64,000 bases of DNA from Acinetobacter genomosp. 15BJ (lineage in GTDB: Bacteria > Pseudomonadota > Gammaproteobacteria > Pseudomonadales > Moraxellaceae): contig NZ_KE007351.1 of the NCBI RefSeq assembly GCF_000400715.1, forward strand, positions 400,001 to 464,000, written 5' to 3'. The notes beneath the pieces were generated by a model. It was not told the DNA's origin, ran no database searches, and saw only the letters and a list, made by a program, of their open reading frames with translations. The position numbers and the translations under genes are program-made. Of the stretch, positions 27,652 to 35,951 are shown piece after piece. Positions within the stretch are counted from its first letter, which is position 1. Every line of letters starts with the position of its first letter.

Positions 27652-28179
27652 TTACTTTTTAGCAGCTTCGATTGCTTTAAGTACTTCAGCTTTCGCAACG
27701 TCAGCACCTTCCCAACCACTGATTTTTACCCACTTACCAGGCTCTAAATCTTTGTAGTGAGCAAAGAAATGCTCAACTTGGCTGATCAATAACGGCGGAA
27801 GATCTGTATATTCTTGAACATCTTTATACAATGGAGATAATTTATCGTGTGGCACAGCGATTAATTTCGCATCGATACCACCATCATCTTCCATTTTTAA
27901 TTTGCCCACTGGGCGACAACGAATCACAGAACCAGCAGCAACAGGATGTGGAGTTACAACAAGTACGTCTAATGGGTCACCATCTTCAGACAATGTATTT
28001 GGTACATAACCGTAGTTTGCTGGGTAGAACATTGCTGTACCCATAAAACGGTCTACAAATAACGCATCTGAATCTTTATCGATTTCATATTTGATTGGCG
28101 CTGCATTTGCAGGAATTTCGATGATGACATAAATGTCATTAGGTGCGTCTTTACCCGCAGGAATATTGCTATAACTCAT
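27652..28179 (-). CDS. ppa: Inorganic pyrophosphatase
   Basis: A 175-residue class I pyrophosphatase. The signature DGDPLDVLVV has the three metal-binding Asp residues; KDSDALFVDRFMGTAMFYPANYG carries the conserved Tyr/Lys substrate residues. Length and N-terminus (MSYSNIPAGKDAPNDI) match the E. coli-type enzyme. It hydrolyses pyrophosphate from biosynthetic reactions in the cytoplasm. Monocistronic between two terminator or spacer regions. Confidence 0.97.
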   Translation of the reverse strand: MSYSNIPAGKDAPNDIYVIIEIPANAAPIKYEIDKDSDALFVDRFMGTAMFYPANYGYVPNTLSEDGDPLDVLVVTPHPVAAGSVIRCRPVGKLKMEDDGGIDAKLIAVPHDKLSPLYKDVQEYTDLPPLLISQVEHFFAHYKDLEPGKWVKISGWEGADVAKAEVLKAIEAAKK

Positions 28180-28295
28180 ATCAACACTCGTTTAATATTG
28201 TGAAGTCAGATGTAAATCGGACAGATTATAACGTGAATACAATGAAAATGATGCTAGATATGCAAACAGCTGGAGAATTTTCTATCCAGCTGCGC

Positions 28296-28709
28296 TTAAG
28301 TCATTTTGATGGTAATCACGAACAGTAAAATTGGACAAAGCAGAGAGAAAAACCAAATGATTGAACGTAAAGTTGCCAAATTGGCTAGATAACAGATGCC
28401 ATAAATCACACGGAATACGATATAAGCCCACCCCAGCGTAAGAATAAAGCGTTCTGGCACGACCATATATTCTGCCATCAAAATCGCAGCAATAAACAAA
28501 GGTAAACTTTCAAAGCTATTTTGTTGCACAGCATTGGCTCGTGCAGACAAGCCAGTGGTTTTGGCTAAAAACTCACGCGGGTTTTGATTATCTTTTGCTT
28601 GAAAACCACCTTTTGATTTTGCAATCAAGGTAAACACATACGGCAACAAACATGCGACTATAATCATCAATATAATGCCGCTAATACCTTGCATGCTGAC
28701 ATCCATCAT
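28296..28709 (-). CDS. MAPEG-family membrane protein
   Basis: A 137-residue protein with four membrane segments. The motif REFLAKTTGLSARANAVQQNSFESLPLF (about residues 46-73) is the MAPEG core, with the Arg-Ala-x-x-Ala-x-x-N-x-x-E/F pattern. Eukaryotic relatives are glutathione transferases or eicosanoid enzymes; the bacterial role is unknown. Confidence 0.88.
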   Translation of the reverse strand: MMDVSMQGISGIILMIIVACLLPYVFTLIAKSKGGFQAKDNQNPREFLAKTTGLSARANAVQQNSFESLPLFIAAILMAEYMVVPERFILTLGWAYIVFRVIYGICYLANLATLRSIIWFFSLLCPILLFVITIKMT

Positions 28710-28844
28710 TTGAAGTTCTTCTGATCATGCTATCATAATCTATAATTTATTGAACTTTCATTTGTGCTTGTTCTACAAGCGTTTCTTTTACACCACGTTT
28801 TTGTGTAAAAGTTGTGTTTTTTCATACAGTTTTAAGGTCAAACT

Positions 28845-29237
28845 ATGCAGCAGCAAGATCAAAAAGAAATGTTTGATGTTTTGGCGCAGCAACGACAACA
28901 TCAACTCTTAGTTGATCGTGTGCTGAAGGTTGTGCTCCCAATCATGGCATTTCTACTCAGTGTGATTTGCGCCAATCTAAATTGGCAGTCAACTTTGGGC
29001 ACATTTGTAATTCTAACAGTTGCCTTTTATGCCGTTGGCATTTACCGATTGACCCTGTGGCACTGGCTAGCAGTGATTGTGCTGTATGCTATTGCTGATA
29101 ATTATTTTAGCTTTAATGGTATTGATCCAACGCGTTTACGTTTCCAACTCGCAACGATGGTGGTGTTTGTCTGTATTGTCGGAATCGGACGTCCTTATAT
29201 CGACCGTTGGTTAATGAAATCAAATAGCAATAAATAA
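28845..29237 (+). CDS. Uncharacterised four-helix membrane protein
   Basis: A 130-residue protein. After a Gln-rich hydrophilic N-terminus (MQQQDQKEMFDVLAQQRQHQ) come four hydrophobic segments at about residues 28-43, 47-63, 68-84 and 98-117. No motif recognised. It stands alone with a terminator after it, and is diverging from the MAPEG gene. Confidence 0.75.
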   Translation: MQQQDQKEMFDVLAQQRQHQLLVDRVLKVVLPIMAFLLSVICANLNWQSTLGTFVILTVAFYAVGIYRLTLWHWLAVIVLYAIADNYFSFNGIDPTRLRFQLATMVVFVCIVGIGRPYIDRWLMKSNSNK

Positions 29238-29247
29238 ATCCAAATAA

Positions 29248-29273
29248 AAAAGCGCCGCAATTGCGGCGCCTTT
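29248..29273. terminator. Terminator of the small membrane protein gene
   Basis: AAAAGCGCCGC and GCGGCGCCTTT form a GC-rich stem around AATT, followed by T residues. Confidence 0.8.
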
Positions 29274-29278
29274 CCAGT

Positions 29279-29301
29279 ACCTCCCTTTTTTAAAGGGAGG
29301 T
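29279..29301. repeat. REP-like hairpin
   Basis: ACCTCCCTTT and AAAGGGAGGT pair perfectly around a TTT loop, followed by TAGGTGGGA. It sits directly after a complete terminator and before the fadD stop, so it is not needed for termination of the upstream gene. Similar CCTCCC...GGGAGG hairpins are scattered in Acinetobacter intergenic regions as far as I recall. Confidence 0.5.
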
Positions 29302-29313
29302 TAGGTGGGATTC

Positions 29314-30993
29314 TTAAGCGGGTTTACGTAAATCTTTACGTAAGATTTTACCTACGTTAGATTTCGGTAATTCTTCCATAAACTCAACATAACGTGGGCA
29401 CTTGTAGCCTGTTAGGTTTTGTTTTGCATAAGCAATAATTTCTTCAGTGGTTAAAGATGGATCTTTTTTCACGATGAATAATTTTGGCACTTCACCTGAT
29501 TTTTCATCTGGAACGCCAATCGCAGCCACTTCCAATACTTTTGGATGTTTGGCAATGACTTCTTCAATTTCACTTGGATAAACGTTAAAACCAGACACCA
29601 AGATCATGTCTTTCTTACGGTCAACAATCTTCACATAACCACGTGAATCCATCACACCAATATCACCCGTACGGAAGAAATTGTCAGCAGTCATCACTTT
29701 GGCAGTTTCATCTGCACGGTTCCAATAGCCTTTCATTACTTGAGGGCCACGGATCGAGATTTCACCTTGTTCACCCAGTGCAACTTCTTTACCGTCATCA
29801 TCCAAAATTGCAACTTCTGTTAATGGCAATGGAATACCAATCGTGCCACTGAATTCAGTTGTAGCAGGTGGGTTTGCTGTTGCAACAGGTGAAGTCTCAG
29901 ATAAACCATAACCTTCGATAATAGTTGTACCAGTGATCTTTTTCCATGCTGCCGCAGTTGAAGGTAATACCGCCATACCACCGCCCATTGCCATCTTCAG
30001 ATTGCTATGGTCAAGTTGTTTGAACTCTTCATTGTTCACTAAAGCATTAAACAATGTGTTTACTGCTGGGAAGAATGATGGTTGGTATTTACGTAATTCG
30101 CCAACCACTGCTGGCAAGTCACGTGGGTTTGGAATCAGGATATTCGCTTGGCCTTTGTACATACCGTAAAGCGCACATACCATGAACGCAAAGATATGAT
30201 AAAGCGGCAATGCACAAACAATGCGATCACCTTTCGCGCTGTCAGAAGCACCAAACTTGCTTGAGAAAATTGCTTCACACTGAAGTAAGTTTGCCACAAG
30301 GTTACGATGCGTCAATTCAGCACCTTTAGAAACACCTGTTGTACCACCCGTGTATTGGAGTACCGCAGTATCACTTAAGGTTAAACTTGGACGCTTATAG
30401 TTGCTTGGATTGGCTTTGTTTAATGCAGCATTAAATTTGGTATGCTCAGGGATATTCCACGCTGGAATTTGCTTACGCACTTTACGTAAAACAAAGTTGA
30501 CCAAAGTACCTTTTAATGTACCCAACATATCACCCACAGAAGCTACCACAACATGCTTCACAGGTGTTTTACCAATAATGCTTTGATAAACGCTGGCAAA
30601 GTTTTCAATGATCACCAACACTTCAGCACCAGAGTCATTCAATTGATGCTCGAGTTCACGCGCTGTGTACAGTGGATTCACGTTTACAAGCACTAAACCT
30701 GCACGGAATACACCTAAAGCAACCACTGGGTATTGGAAAACGTTCGGCATCATTACCGCAACACGTGATCCTTTAGCTAAACCTAAGCTTTGTAGATAAG
30801 CAGCGAATTTACGGCTAGCGACTTCTAATTCATTAAACGTTAAAACTTTATCCATGAAGATAAAGGCATCACGTGAACCAAATTTTTGGAAATTGCGTTC
30901 AAAAATATCAACAAGTGAGGTGTTTTCAGCAGGCAGTTCAACTGTTTCTGGAATTCCTGTCTTTTGGTATTCAGCAAACCAAATCTTTTCCAT
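29314..30993 (-). CDS. fadD: Long-chain fatty acid-CoA ligase
   Basis: A 559-residue adenylate-forming enzyme that activates fatty acids with ATP and CoA for beta-oxidation. AMP-binding motif YTGGTTGVSKGAELTHRN is at about residues 214-231; GYGLSETSPV and the A8 hinge TGDIGVMDSRGYVKIVDRKKDMI follow; the catalytic C-terminal Lys is in SNVGKILRKDL. Length and N-terminus (MEKIWFAEYQKTGIPE) fit FadD. Possible operator upstream at 31029-31041. Confidence 0.93.
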   Translation of the reverse strand: MEKIWFAEYQKTGIPETVELPAENTSLVDIFERNFQKFGSRDAFIFMDKVLTFNELEVASRKFAAYLQSLGLAKGSRVAVMMPNVFQYPVVALGVFRAGLVLVNVNPLYTARELEHQLNDSGAEVLVIIENFASVYQSIIGKTPVKHVVVASVGDMLGTLKGTLVNFVLRKVRKQIPAWNIPEHTKFNAALNKANPSNYKRPSLTLSDTAVLQYTGGTTGVSKGAELTHRNLVANLLQCEAIFSSKFGASDSAKGDRIVCALPLYHIFAFMVCALYGMYKGQANILIPNPRDLPAVVGELRKYQPSFFPAVNTLFNALVNNEEFKQLDHSNLKMAMGGGMAVLPSTAAAWKKITGTTIIEGYGLSETSPVATANPPATTEFSGTIGIPLPLTEVAILDDDGKEVALGEQGEISIRGPQVMKGYWNRADETAKVMTADNFFRTGDIGVMDSRGYVKIVDRKKDMILVSGFNVYPSEIEEVIAKHPKVLEVAAIGVPDEKSGEVPKLFIVKKDPSLTTEEIIAYAKQNLTGYKCPRYVEFMEELPKSNVGKILRKDLRKPA

Positions 30994-31028
30994 AATGCCA
31001 TTATCTCCGAGTGGTAATCCTTAAAAAT

Positions 31029-31041
31029 GTAACAACGTTAC
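31029..31041. promoter_or_regulatory. Short inverted repeat upstream of fadD
   Basis: GTAAC-AAC-GTTAC about 36 bp upstream of the fadD start. Fatty-acid catabolism genes in gammaproteobacteria are often repressed by PsrA or FadR-type proteins at inverted repeats of this size, but the sequence does not match a consensus I can name with confidence. Confidence 0.3.
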
Positions 31042-31149
31042 GTCCATGACAAAACATTTTTTTTAACTTTTTGAATTGCCCTGTCAATCTATTCAAACAA
31101 TATGAATACATTGTCATATATAACGTATTTGTATCACAGAATACTAGCC

Positions 31150-33369
31150 TTATCTCTGAATGAAGAGTCTATTTGCTTTTTGATATCCGCGTGGTAAAAG
31201 TTGCCCCTTTGTTGCTCTTTTTCCTAGATATTTTTGGAGATCGTCCCCTTTCAGTTTGAGATGCTGTTGTCCTGCAGCGACTTGGATTATTTCATCTAAA
31301 CTCAGGGTTGTCATGGATAAAATTTGCTCTTTTTCATCAAGTTGTATCAACTTGTTACCTTTACCTTTATTCAGAACAGGAAGTTCTGCTAAATCAATAA
31401 TCAGTAAGCGTCCTGATGAGCTGAGAATTGCAACGTGGGTTGCTTGCTGAATTGGCAGCAATGGCAAAGCCGTTCCCTTATCTGCAACCGTCAAGAACGC
31501 CTTACCGGCTTTGGCATTGGTATCCAATTGCGCAGCTTGGGTTTTAAAACCATAACCTTTAGAACTGACTGCAAGTAACTCACTATTATCGTCATCAATA
31601 AAGACTTGGATAAATGAAACCCCACTGGCTGGAGACAGTTTTGAACTGAGCGGTTCTCCTAAACCACGCGCCGACGGTAAGCTGCTAATTGGCAAGGCAT
31701 AACTACGCCCTGTTTCATCCAAGAAGTACACCCGCTGATTGGTTTTACCTACCGCATGACTTAAGTACTGGTCCCCCGCTCGGAAGTTGAGATTAGCGGC
31801 ATCTACTTCCGCACCTTTGGCAGCGCGGACCCAACCTGCTTCTGACAACACCACGGTCACCGCTTCGGCTGGCATTAAATCTTGTTCTTTGATCTGTACC
31901 GCGTCTGCACGAGCAACGATTGGTGAACGGCGATCATCACCAAATTTTTTCGCGTCTTCTTTTAACTCACCGATAATAAGATTTTTCAATGATTCTGGAT
32001 TTGCCAATTGCTCACGAATAATGGCGGCTTTAGCTTCCAGTTCTTCTTGCTCACGGCGAATTTCCATTTCTTCAAGTTTGGCTAAATGGCGGAGCTTGAG
32101 TTCTAAAATGGCTTCAGCTTGAATTTCATCAATGCCAAAATGCTGCATCAATACAGGTTTTGGCTGGTCTTCTTCACGAATAATCCGAATCACGGTATCA
32201 ATATCCAAGTAGGCAATTAAAAGACCTGCCAAGATATGTAAACGCTTTTCAATTTTGGTTAAATGATATTGCAAACGACGGGTCACGGTTTGCTTACGAA
32301 TCTCAATCCACTCTAACAAGATTCGGCGAATCGATTTCACTTGTGGTCGGCCGTCGGCCCCAATCATGTTCAAATTGACACGATAGCTTGACTCTAAATC
32401 CGTAGTGGCAAATAAGTGACTCATCACCGTTTCTGCATCAACACGATTGGAACGCAGCACGATCACCAAACGGGTTGGATTGCGATGATCAGATTCATCA
32501 CGAATATCGGCAACCAGTGGCAACTTCTTGGCAATCATTTGATCGGCAATTTGAGTCACAACCTTTGAACCAGAAACCTGATAGGGCAATTCGCTAATCA
32601 CGATTTCATTTTTCTCGACCGTATACACCGCTCGAACACGATAACTACCACGACCTGTGGTTTGAATTTTCAGTAATTCTTCAGGCGGAGTAATAATTTC
32701 TGCTTTGGTCGGTAAATCTGGTGCAGGAATATATTCTGCTAATTTTTCATCGGTGGTTTCAGGGTTACGAATCAGCGCAATCGTGCCTTTCACCACTTCA
32801 CGCAAGTTATGTGGCGGGATATCGGTTGCCATCCCAACAGCAATCCCCGTGGTACCATTCAATAAAATATTGGGAATACGTGCAGGTAAGGTGATTGGTT
32901 CTTTCATCGAACCATCAAAGTTATCCTGCCATTCACTGGTGCCCTGTCCAAGCTCACTCAGCAATAACTCACTATAAGCCGAAAGTTTAGCTTCGGTATA
33001 ACGCATTGCCGCGAATGATTTTGGGTCATCAGGTGAACCCCAGTTGCCTTGACCTTCAACCAATGGGTAACGATAGCTAAATGGCTGTGCCATCAACACC
33101 ATTGCTTCGTAACAGGCTGAGTCACCATGTGGATGGTATTTACCGAGTACGTCACCCACGGTACGTGCCGATTTTTTCGGTTTGCCTGTCGATTTCAAGC
33201 CGAGCTCGCTCATCGCATAGACAATACGGCGCTGTACAGGCTTTAAACCATCACTGATATGGGGCAATGCACGATCCATAATCACGTACATGGCATAGTT
33301 CAAGTAAGCCTGTTCAGTGAATTCGGCTACGGAACGGTTTTCTGTTGCATGATGTGCAAGGCTGGTCAT
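31150..33369 (-). CDS. parC: DNA topoisomerase IV subunit A
   Basis: A 739-residue type IIA topoisomerase subunit that decatenates daughter chromosomes with ParE. The quinolone-resistance-determining region reads HPHGDSACYEAM: Ser84 and Glu88 are the wild-type residues, so no classical fluoroquinolone mutation is present here. The active-site Tyr is Y124 in AAMRYTEAKLS. The C-terminal beta-pinwheel has degenerate blades and ends GYQKANRLFIQR. Confidence 0.97.
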   Translation of the reverse strand: MTSLAHHATENRSVAEFTEQAYLNYAMYVIMDRALPHISDGLKPVQRRIVYAMSELGLKSTGKPKKSARTVGDVLGKYHPHGDSACYEAMVLMAQPFSYRYPLVEGQGNWGSPDDPKSFAAMRYTEAKLSAYSELLLSELGQGTSEWQDNFDGSMKEPITLPARIPNILLNGTTGIAVGMATDIPPHNLREVVKGTIALIRNPETTDEKLAEYIPAPDLPTKAEIITPPEELLKIQTTGRGSYRVRAVYTVEKNEIVISELPYQVSGSKVVTQIADQMIAKKLPLVADIRDESDHRNPTRLVIVLRSNRVDAETVMSHLFATTDLESSYRVNLNMIGADGRPQVKSIRRILLEWIEIRKQTVTRRLQYHLTKIEKRLHILAGLLIAYLDIDTVIRIIREEDQPKPVLMQHFGIDEIQAEAILELKLRHLAKLEEMEIRREQEELEAKAAIIREQLANPESLKNLIIGELKEDAKKFGDDRRSPIVARADAVQIKEQDLMPAEAVTVVLSEAGWVRAAKGAEVDAANLNFRAGDQYLSHAVGKTNQRVYFLDETGRSYALPISSLPSARGLGEPLSSKLSPASGVSFIQVFIDDDNSELLAVSSKGYGFKTQAAQLDTNAKAGKAFLTVADKGTALPLLPIQQATHVAILSSSGRLLIIDLAELPVLNKGKGNKLIQLDEKEQILSMTTLSLDEIIQVAAGQQHLKLKGDDLQKYLGKRATKGQLLPRGYQKANRLFIQR

Positions 33370-33521
33370 TTCAGCGAGTCATCCAAAATCATTTATTATC
33401 GTCAATGCTTTGTATGCTATGTGGATGAAGGCGTTGTGACAAGCCCTTGTTGTTGTTTAAACGTCAAATGGTGTCTTGTTCGAAGAATTTGTAATTGGAT
33501 AAGGTTCTAAACAGAAGATTT

Positions 33522-34052
33522 TTACTTATCTAATCTGAGACTTTCTCTAAGTAATGCCATTTTATTTTTATCAATATTTAAAATTTGCAAAGAAACAAAT
33601 TCATCATGATCATTAAAGCCCAAACTAAAATGGTACCCTTGAAAAGATTCAATTGTATTCTCTTTAATAGATGAAAATGCCAGTTCAATGTAATCCAGCC
33701 CAATCAGCAATTGAAAATCTGTGTCAAATGCATCTTTAAACTGACTGGAAAAATCGTTCATATCTATCACCCAAGACGAAACATCAAAGACAGGGAGCAA
33801 TGTTTTTTTCAAAGCTACAGATGCCGGTGATTTTATCGTTTGAATAATCATCTGTGGATCATAAGTAATAAGTTTGATCGTTGATAATTCACCTGTTTTT
33901 AAAAGCCCTATTTCAATTAAAGATGTAGAACAATTACCAGCTCTCCAATACAAATCTGGAGATTTCTCATTCAAATAAATAGCAAAGGGGATATAACCAT
34001 CAATCTCAATTGAATGACAAGAAAAGGGACTTATATTAATTCTTTTTAACAT
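33522..34052 (-). CDS. Hypothetical protein, 176 aa
   Basis: A soluble protein without signal peptide or membrane segment. It begins MLKRINISPFSCHSIEIDGY and is acidic, with mixed alpha/beta character. No motif recognised. It ends beside the parC promoter region. It lies 34 bp downstream of another uncharacterised gene on the same strand and is probably transcribed with it. Confidence 0.7.
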   Translation of the reverse strand: MLKRINISPFSCHSIEIDGYIPFAIYLNEKSPDLYWRAGNCSTSLIEIGLLKTGELSTIKLITYDPQMIIQTIKSPASVALKKTLLPVFDVSSWVIDMNDFSSQFKDAFDTDFQLLIGLDYIELAFSSIKENTIESFQGYHFSLGFNDHDEFVSLQILNIDKNKMALLRESLRLDK

Positions 34053-34086
34053 CTAAGACTTCATAAACCAGAGTTAATGAGATGTA

Positions 34087-34695
34087 TTATAAATTGCCAT
34101 AAACTACAATATATTTAGCACGCTTTAACTGGTCACTCCACCAACTAATTAAAGCTTTTAAAAATTTTTCTATCGCTAAATTATTTGCAGGAATTTTTAG
34201 CATCTCATTCAAGATAACGGTACATGTATGATGATCTAGGTAGTTGTATCCACATACATCAAAATTGTCTCCCGACAAAGTATTGCCCAATTGGTCTACA
34301 GAACAAGCGACTCTAAAAGCATCTAAAATATAATCAAAATCCTGCACTGGAATAAAAATATCATTTGAACTGGTTTTATGACTTTCAGATTCAGCCCAAA
34401 GAATAAAACCTATTTCATTCTTGATTTTTTGTTGATTTTCACGTGTTGTAAGGAGCATAACTAGTGACTGGATTTTTTTAATCGCCTTTTCAACATCGAA
34501 ATTACAACATTGATAGATATCTTGGGCGACCGAGATTTGACATTCAGTTGCTTGAATCACTTTTTCAATATTATCTGTATGGAAATTAATTATTGCGGCA
34601 GACACATCATTTTGGTTTTCTTTTAAAAGTTTTATCGCGTGTTTAAGTGGGATAGAGAGTTCTTTTCTTATCTGCTCAATTTTCTCTCTATCCAT
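34087..34695 (-). CDS. Hypothetical protein with EF-Ts/UBA-like N-terminus
   Basis: A 202-residue protein from ATG 34695; ATG 34713 is an alternative that overlaps the upstream gene's stop. The first 35 residues, KIEQIRKELSIPLKHAIKLL then NQNDVSAAIINF, have the three-helix UBA-like pattern found at the N-terminus of EF-Ts and NAC. A second similar stretch (ISVAQDIYQCCNFDVEKAIKKIQ) follows. The rest (ILWAESESHK to the end) is unrecognised. Confidence 0.65.
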   Translation of the reverse strand: MDREKIEQIRKELSIPLKHAIKLLKENQNDVSAAIINFHTDNIEKVIQATECQISVAQDIYQCCNFDVEKAIKKIQSLVMLLTTRENQQKIKNEIGFILWAESESHKTSSNDIFIPVQDFDYILDAFRVACSVDQLGNTLSGDNFDVCGYNYLDHHTCTVILNEMLKIPANNLAIEKFLKALISWWSDQLKRAKYIVVYGNL

Positions 34696-34702
34696 TTTAG
34701 TC

Positions 34703-35347
34703 TCAATGCTCATCTGTGGAGGAAGCAGACTCGGCATCATCTTCTTTATAGATAAATTTCGGCATTTCCAGACCAAAATAAATCGCGATTAAACGTAAAG
34801 TAAAGCCAAAGACCAAAGTAAAAATCACAGTGAGATCGTGTGGCAAACCAACTTCCAAGCACACCCAATAACAAATTACCGCAACAAAGGAAATACTGGC
34901 ATATAACTCACGACGGAACACCAACGGTACGTCATTACACAGAATATCGCGCAGAATACCACCCGAAACGCCTGTTAACACCCCTGCCACCGCAGATACC
35001 ACAAAACCATGCCCCATGGATAACGCAATTTGACAACCAATGATGGTAAAACCAATGAGCCCTAGAGCATCCAGCACCAAGAAGATGTTACGCAGATGGC
35101 GCATCCACTTGGCAATAATAATAGTGACAAAGGCAGCAATACAGGTCAGCACCAAATATTCAGGATGTTTCACCCACGTGAGCGGATAATGCCCGAGCAG
35201 TACATCACGCACTGAGCCGCCACCCAATGCCGTGACACAGGCAATCAGTACCACACCAAACCAGTCCATACTGCGTCGACCTGCGGATAATGCACCTGTC
35301 ATCGCTTCCGCAGTAATGGCAATAATATAAATTACGGTGAGTAACAT
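34703..35347 (-). CDS. UPF0126/TRIC-type membrane protein (YadS-like)
   Basis: A 214-residue protein with about seven membrane segments made of two glycine-rich repeats: LSAGRRSMDWFGVVLIACVTALGGGSVRDVLLG and VVSAVAGVLTGVSGGILRDILCNDVPLV. The duplicated GGGxxRDxL motif defines UPF0126, which is related to trimeric intracellular cation channels. Physiological ion unknown. The next gene downstream begins 8 bp after its stop. Confidence 0.88.
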   Translation of the reverse strand: MLLTVIYIIAITAEAMTGALSAGRRSMDWFGVVLIACVTALGGGSVRDVLLGHYPLTWVKHPEYLVLTCIAAFVTIIIAKWMRHLRNIFLVLDALGLIGFTIIGCQIALSMGHGFVVSAVAGVLTGVSGGILRDILCNDVPLVFRRELYASISFVAVICYWVCLEVGLPHDLTVIFTLVFGFTLRLIAIYFGLEMPKFIYKEDDAESASSTDEH

Positions 35348-35399
35348 CTGCCTACATCCCTAAATCAGGCGTAAAAGTGTGCGCTATTCTAAGACAAAC

Positions 35400-35870
35400 T
35401 TAGATGAATTGCGCACAACATTGTTTAAATTTTTTCCCCGAGCCACAAATACAGGGCTGTTTCATGGTGATTTGCAGATCCAGAGTCGGGTCAAGAAAAT
35501 ACCACTGCTGTTGATGCAATACAAAATGTGAAATTTCATGATGAATATGGGCCTGCATGCCATCATGATAATGTGCCTTAAATTCAACCAGTGCATGGGT
35601 TTTATCTAGCTTGGGCTGATGTTGCACGACTTCCAGTTTGAGCCATTGGTTCGATTGACTCCAGTCTGCAATCGCTGCCCGATCTAAAGCCAGTTGTTGC
35701 CCCAAGGCTGTCGTTTGCAAAATATAGTCAATCTGCTGCAAGGCAAAAGCACTATAACGCGAGCGCATCAATTGCTCTGCAGTTTGAGCGATCTGCTGTT
35801 TTAAGTGCAAAGGCTGACAGCACGCAGCATATTGTCCCTGCCCACATGGACAATTTTGTGATGATGTCAT
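35400..35870 (-). CDS. YchJ-family protein with two SEC-C zinc motifs
   Basis: A 156-residue protein. SEC-C type zinc motifs stand at both ends: CPCGQGQYAACC at residue 7 onward, and CICGSGKKFKQCC near the C-terminus. The middle is an NTF2-like YchJ domain (AEQLMRSRYSAFALQQIDYIL). UPF0225 proteins are widespread and uncharacterised; the SEC-C motif binds zinc and can contact SecB or ribosomes in other proteins. Confidence 0.92.
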   Translation of the reverse strand: MTSSQNCPCGQGQYAACCQPLHLKQQIAQTAEQLMRSRYSAFALQQIDYILQTTALGQQLALDRAAIADWSQSNQWLKLEVVQHQPKLDKTHALVEFKAHYHDGMQAHIHHEISHFVLHQQQWYFLDPTLDLQITMKQPCICGSGKKFKQCCAQFI

Positions 35871-35887
35871 TTCCGATTCTCAAATAA

Positions 35888-35939
35888 AAATAGCCCTGAG
35901 AAAAACCTTGTACCACAAGGCCAAACTCAAAGGCTATTT
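35888..35939. terminator. Nested hairpin between the TerC and YchJ genes
   Basis: An outer stem AAATAGCC with GGCTATTT (35888-35895, 35932-35939) encloses an inner stem CCTTG-TACCA-CAAGG (35906-35920). It lies between two minus-strand genes and probably terminates the TerC transcript, though the nested form is unusual. Confidence 0.55.
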
Positions 35940-35951
35940 GCTAAAACTTAA

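Noticed and set aside
29279..29301. Hairpin after the 130-aa membrane protein as a second terminator
   Set aside because: A complete terminator precedes it and no T-run follows on the plus strand; it is listed as a REP-like repeat instead.
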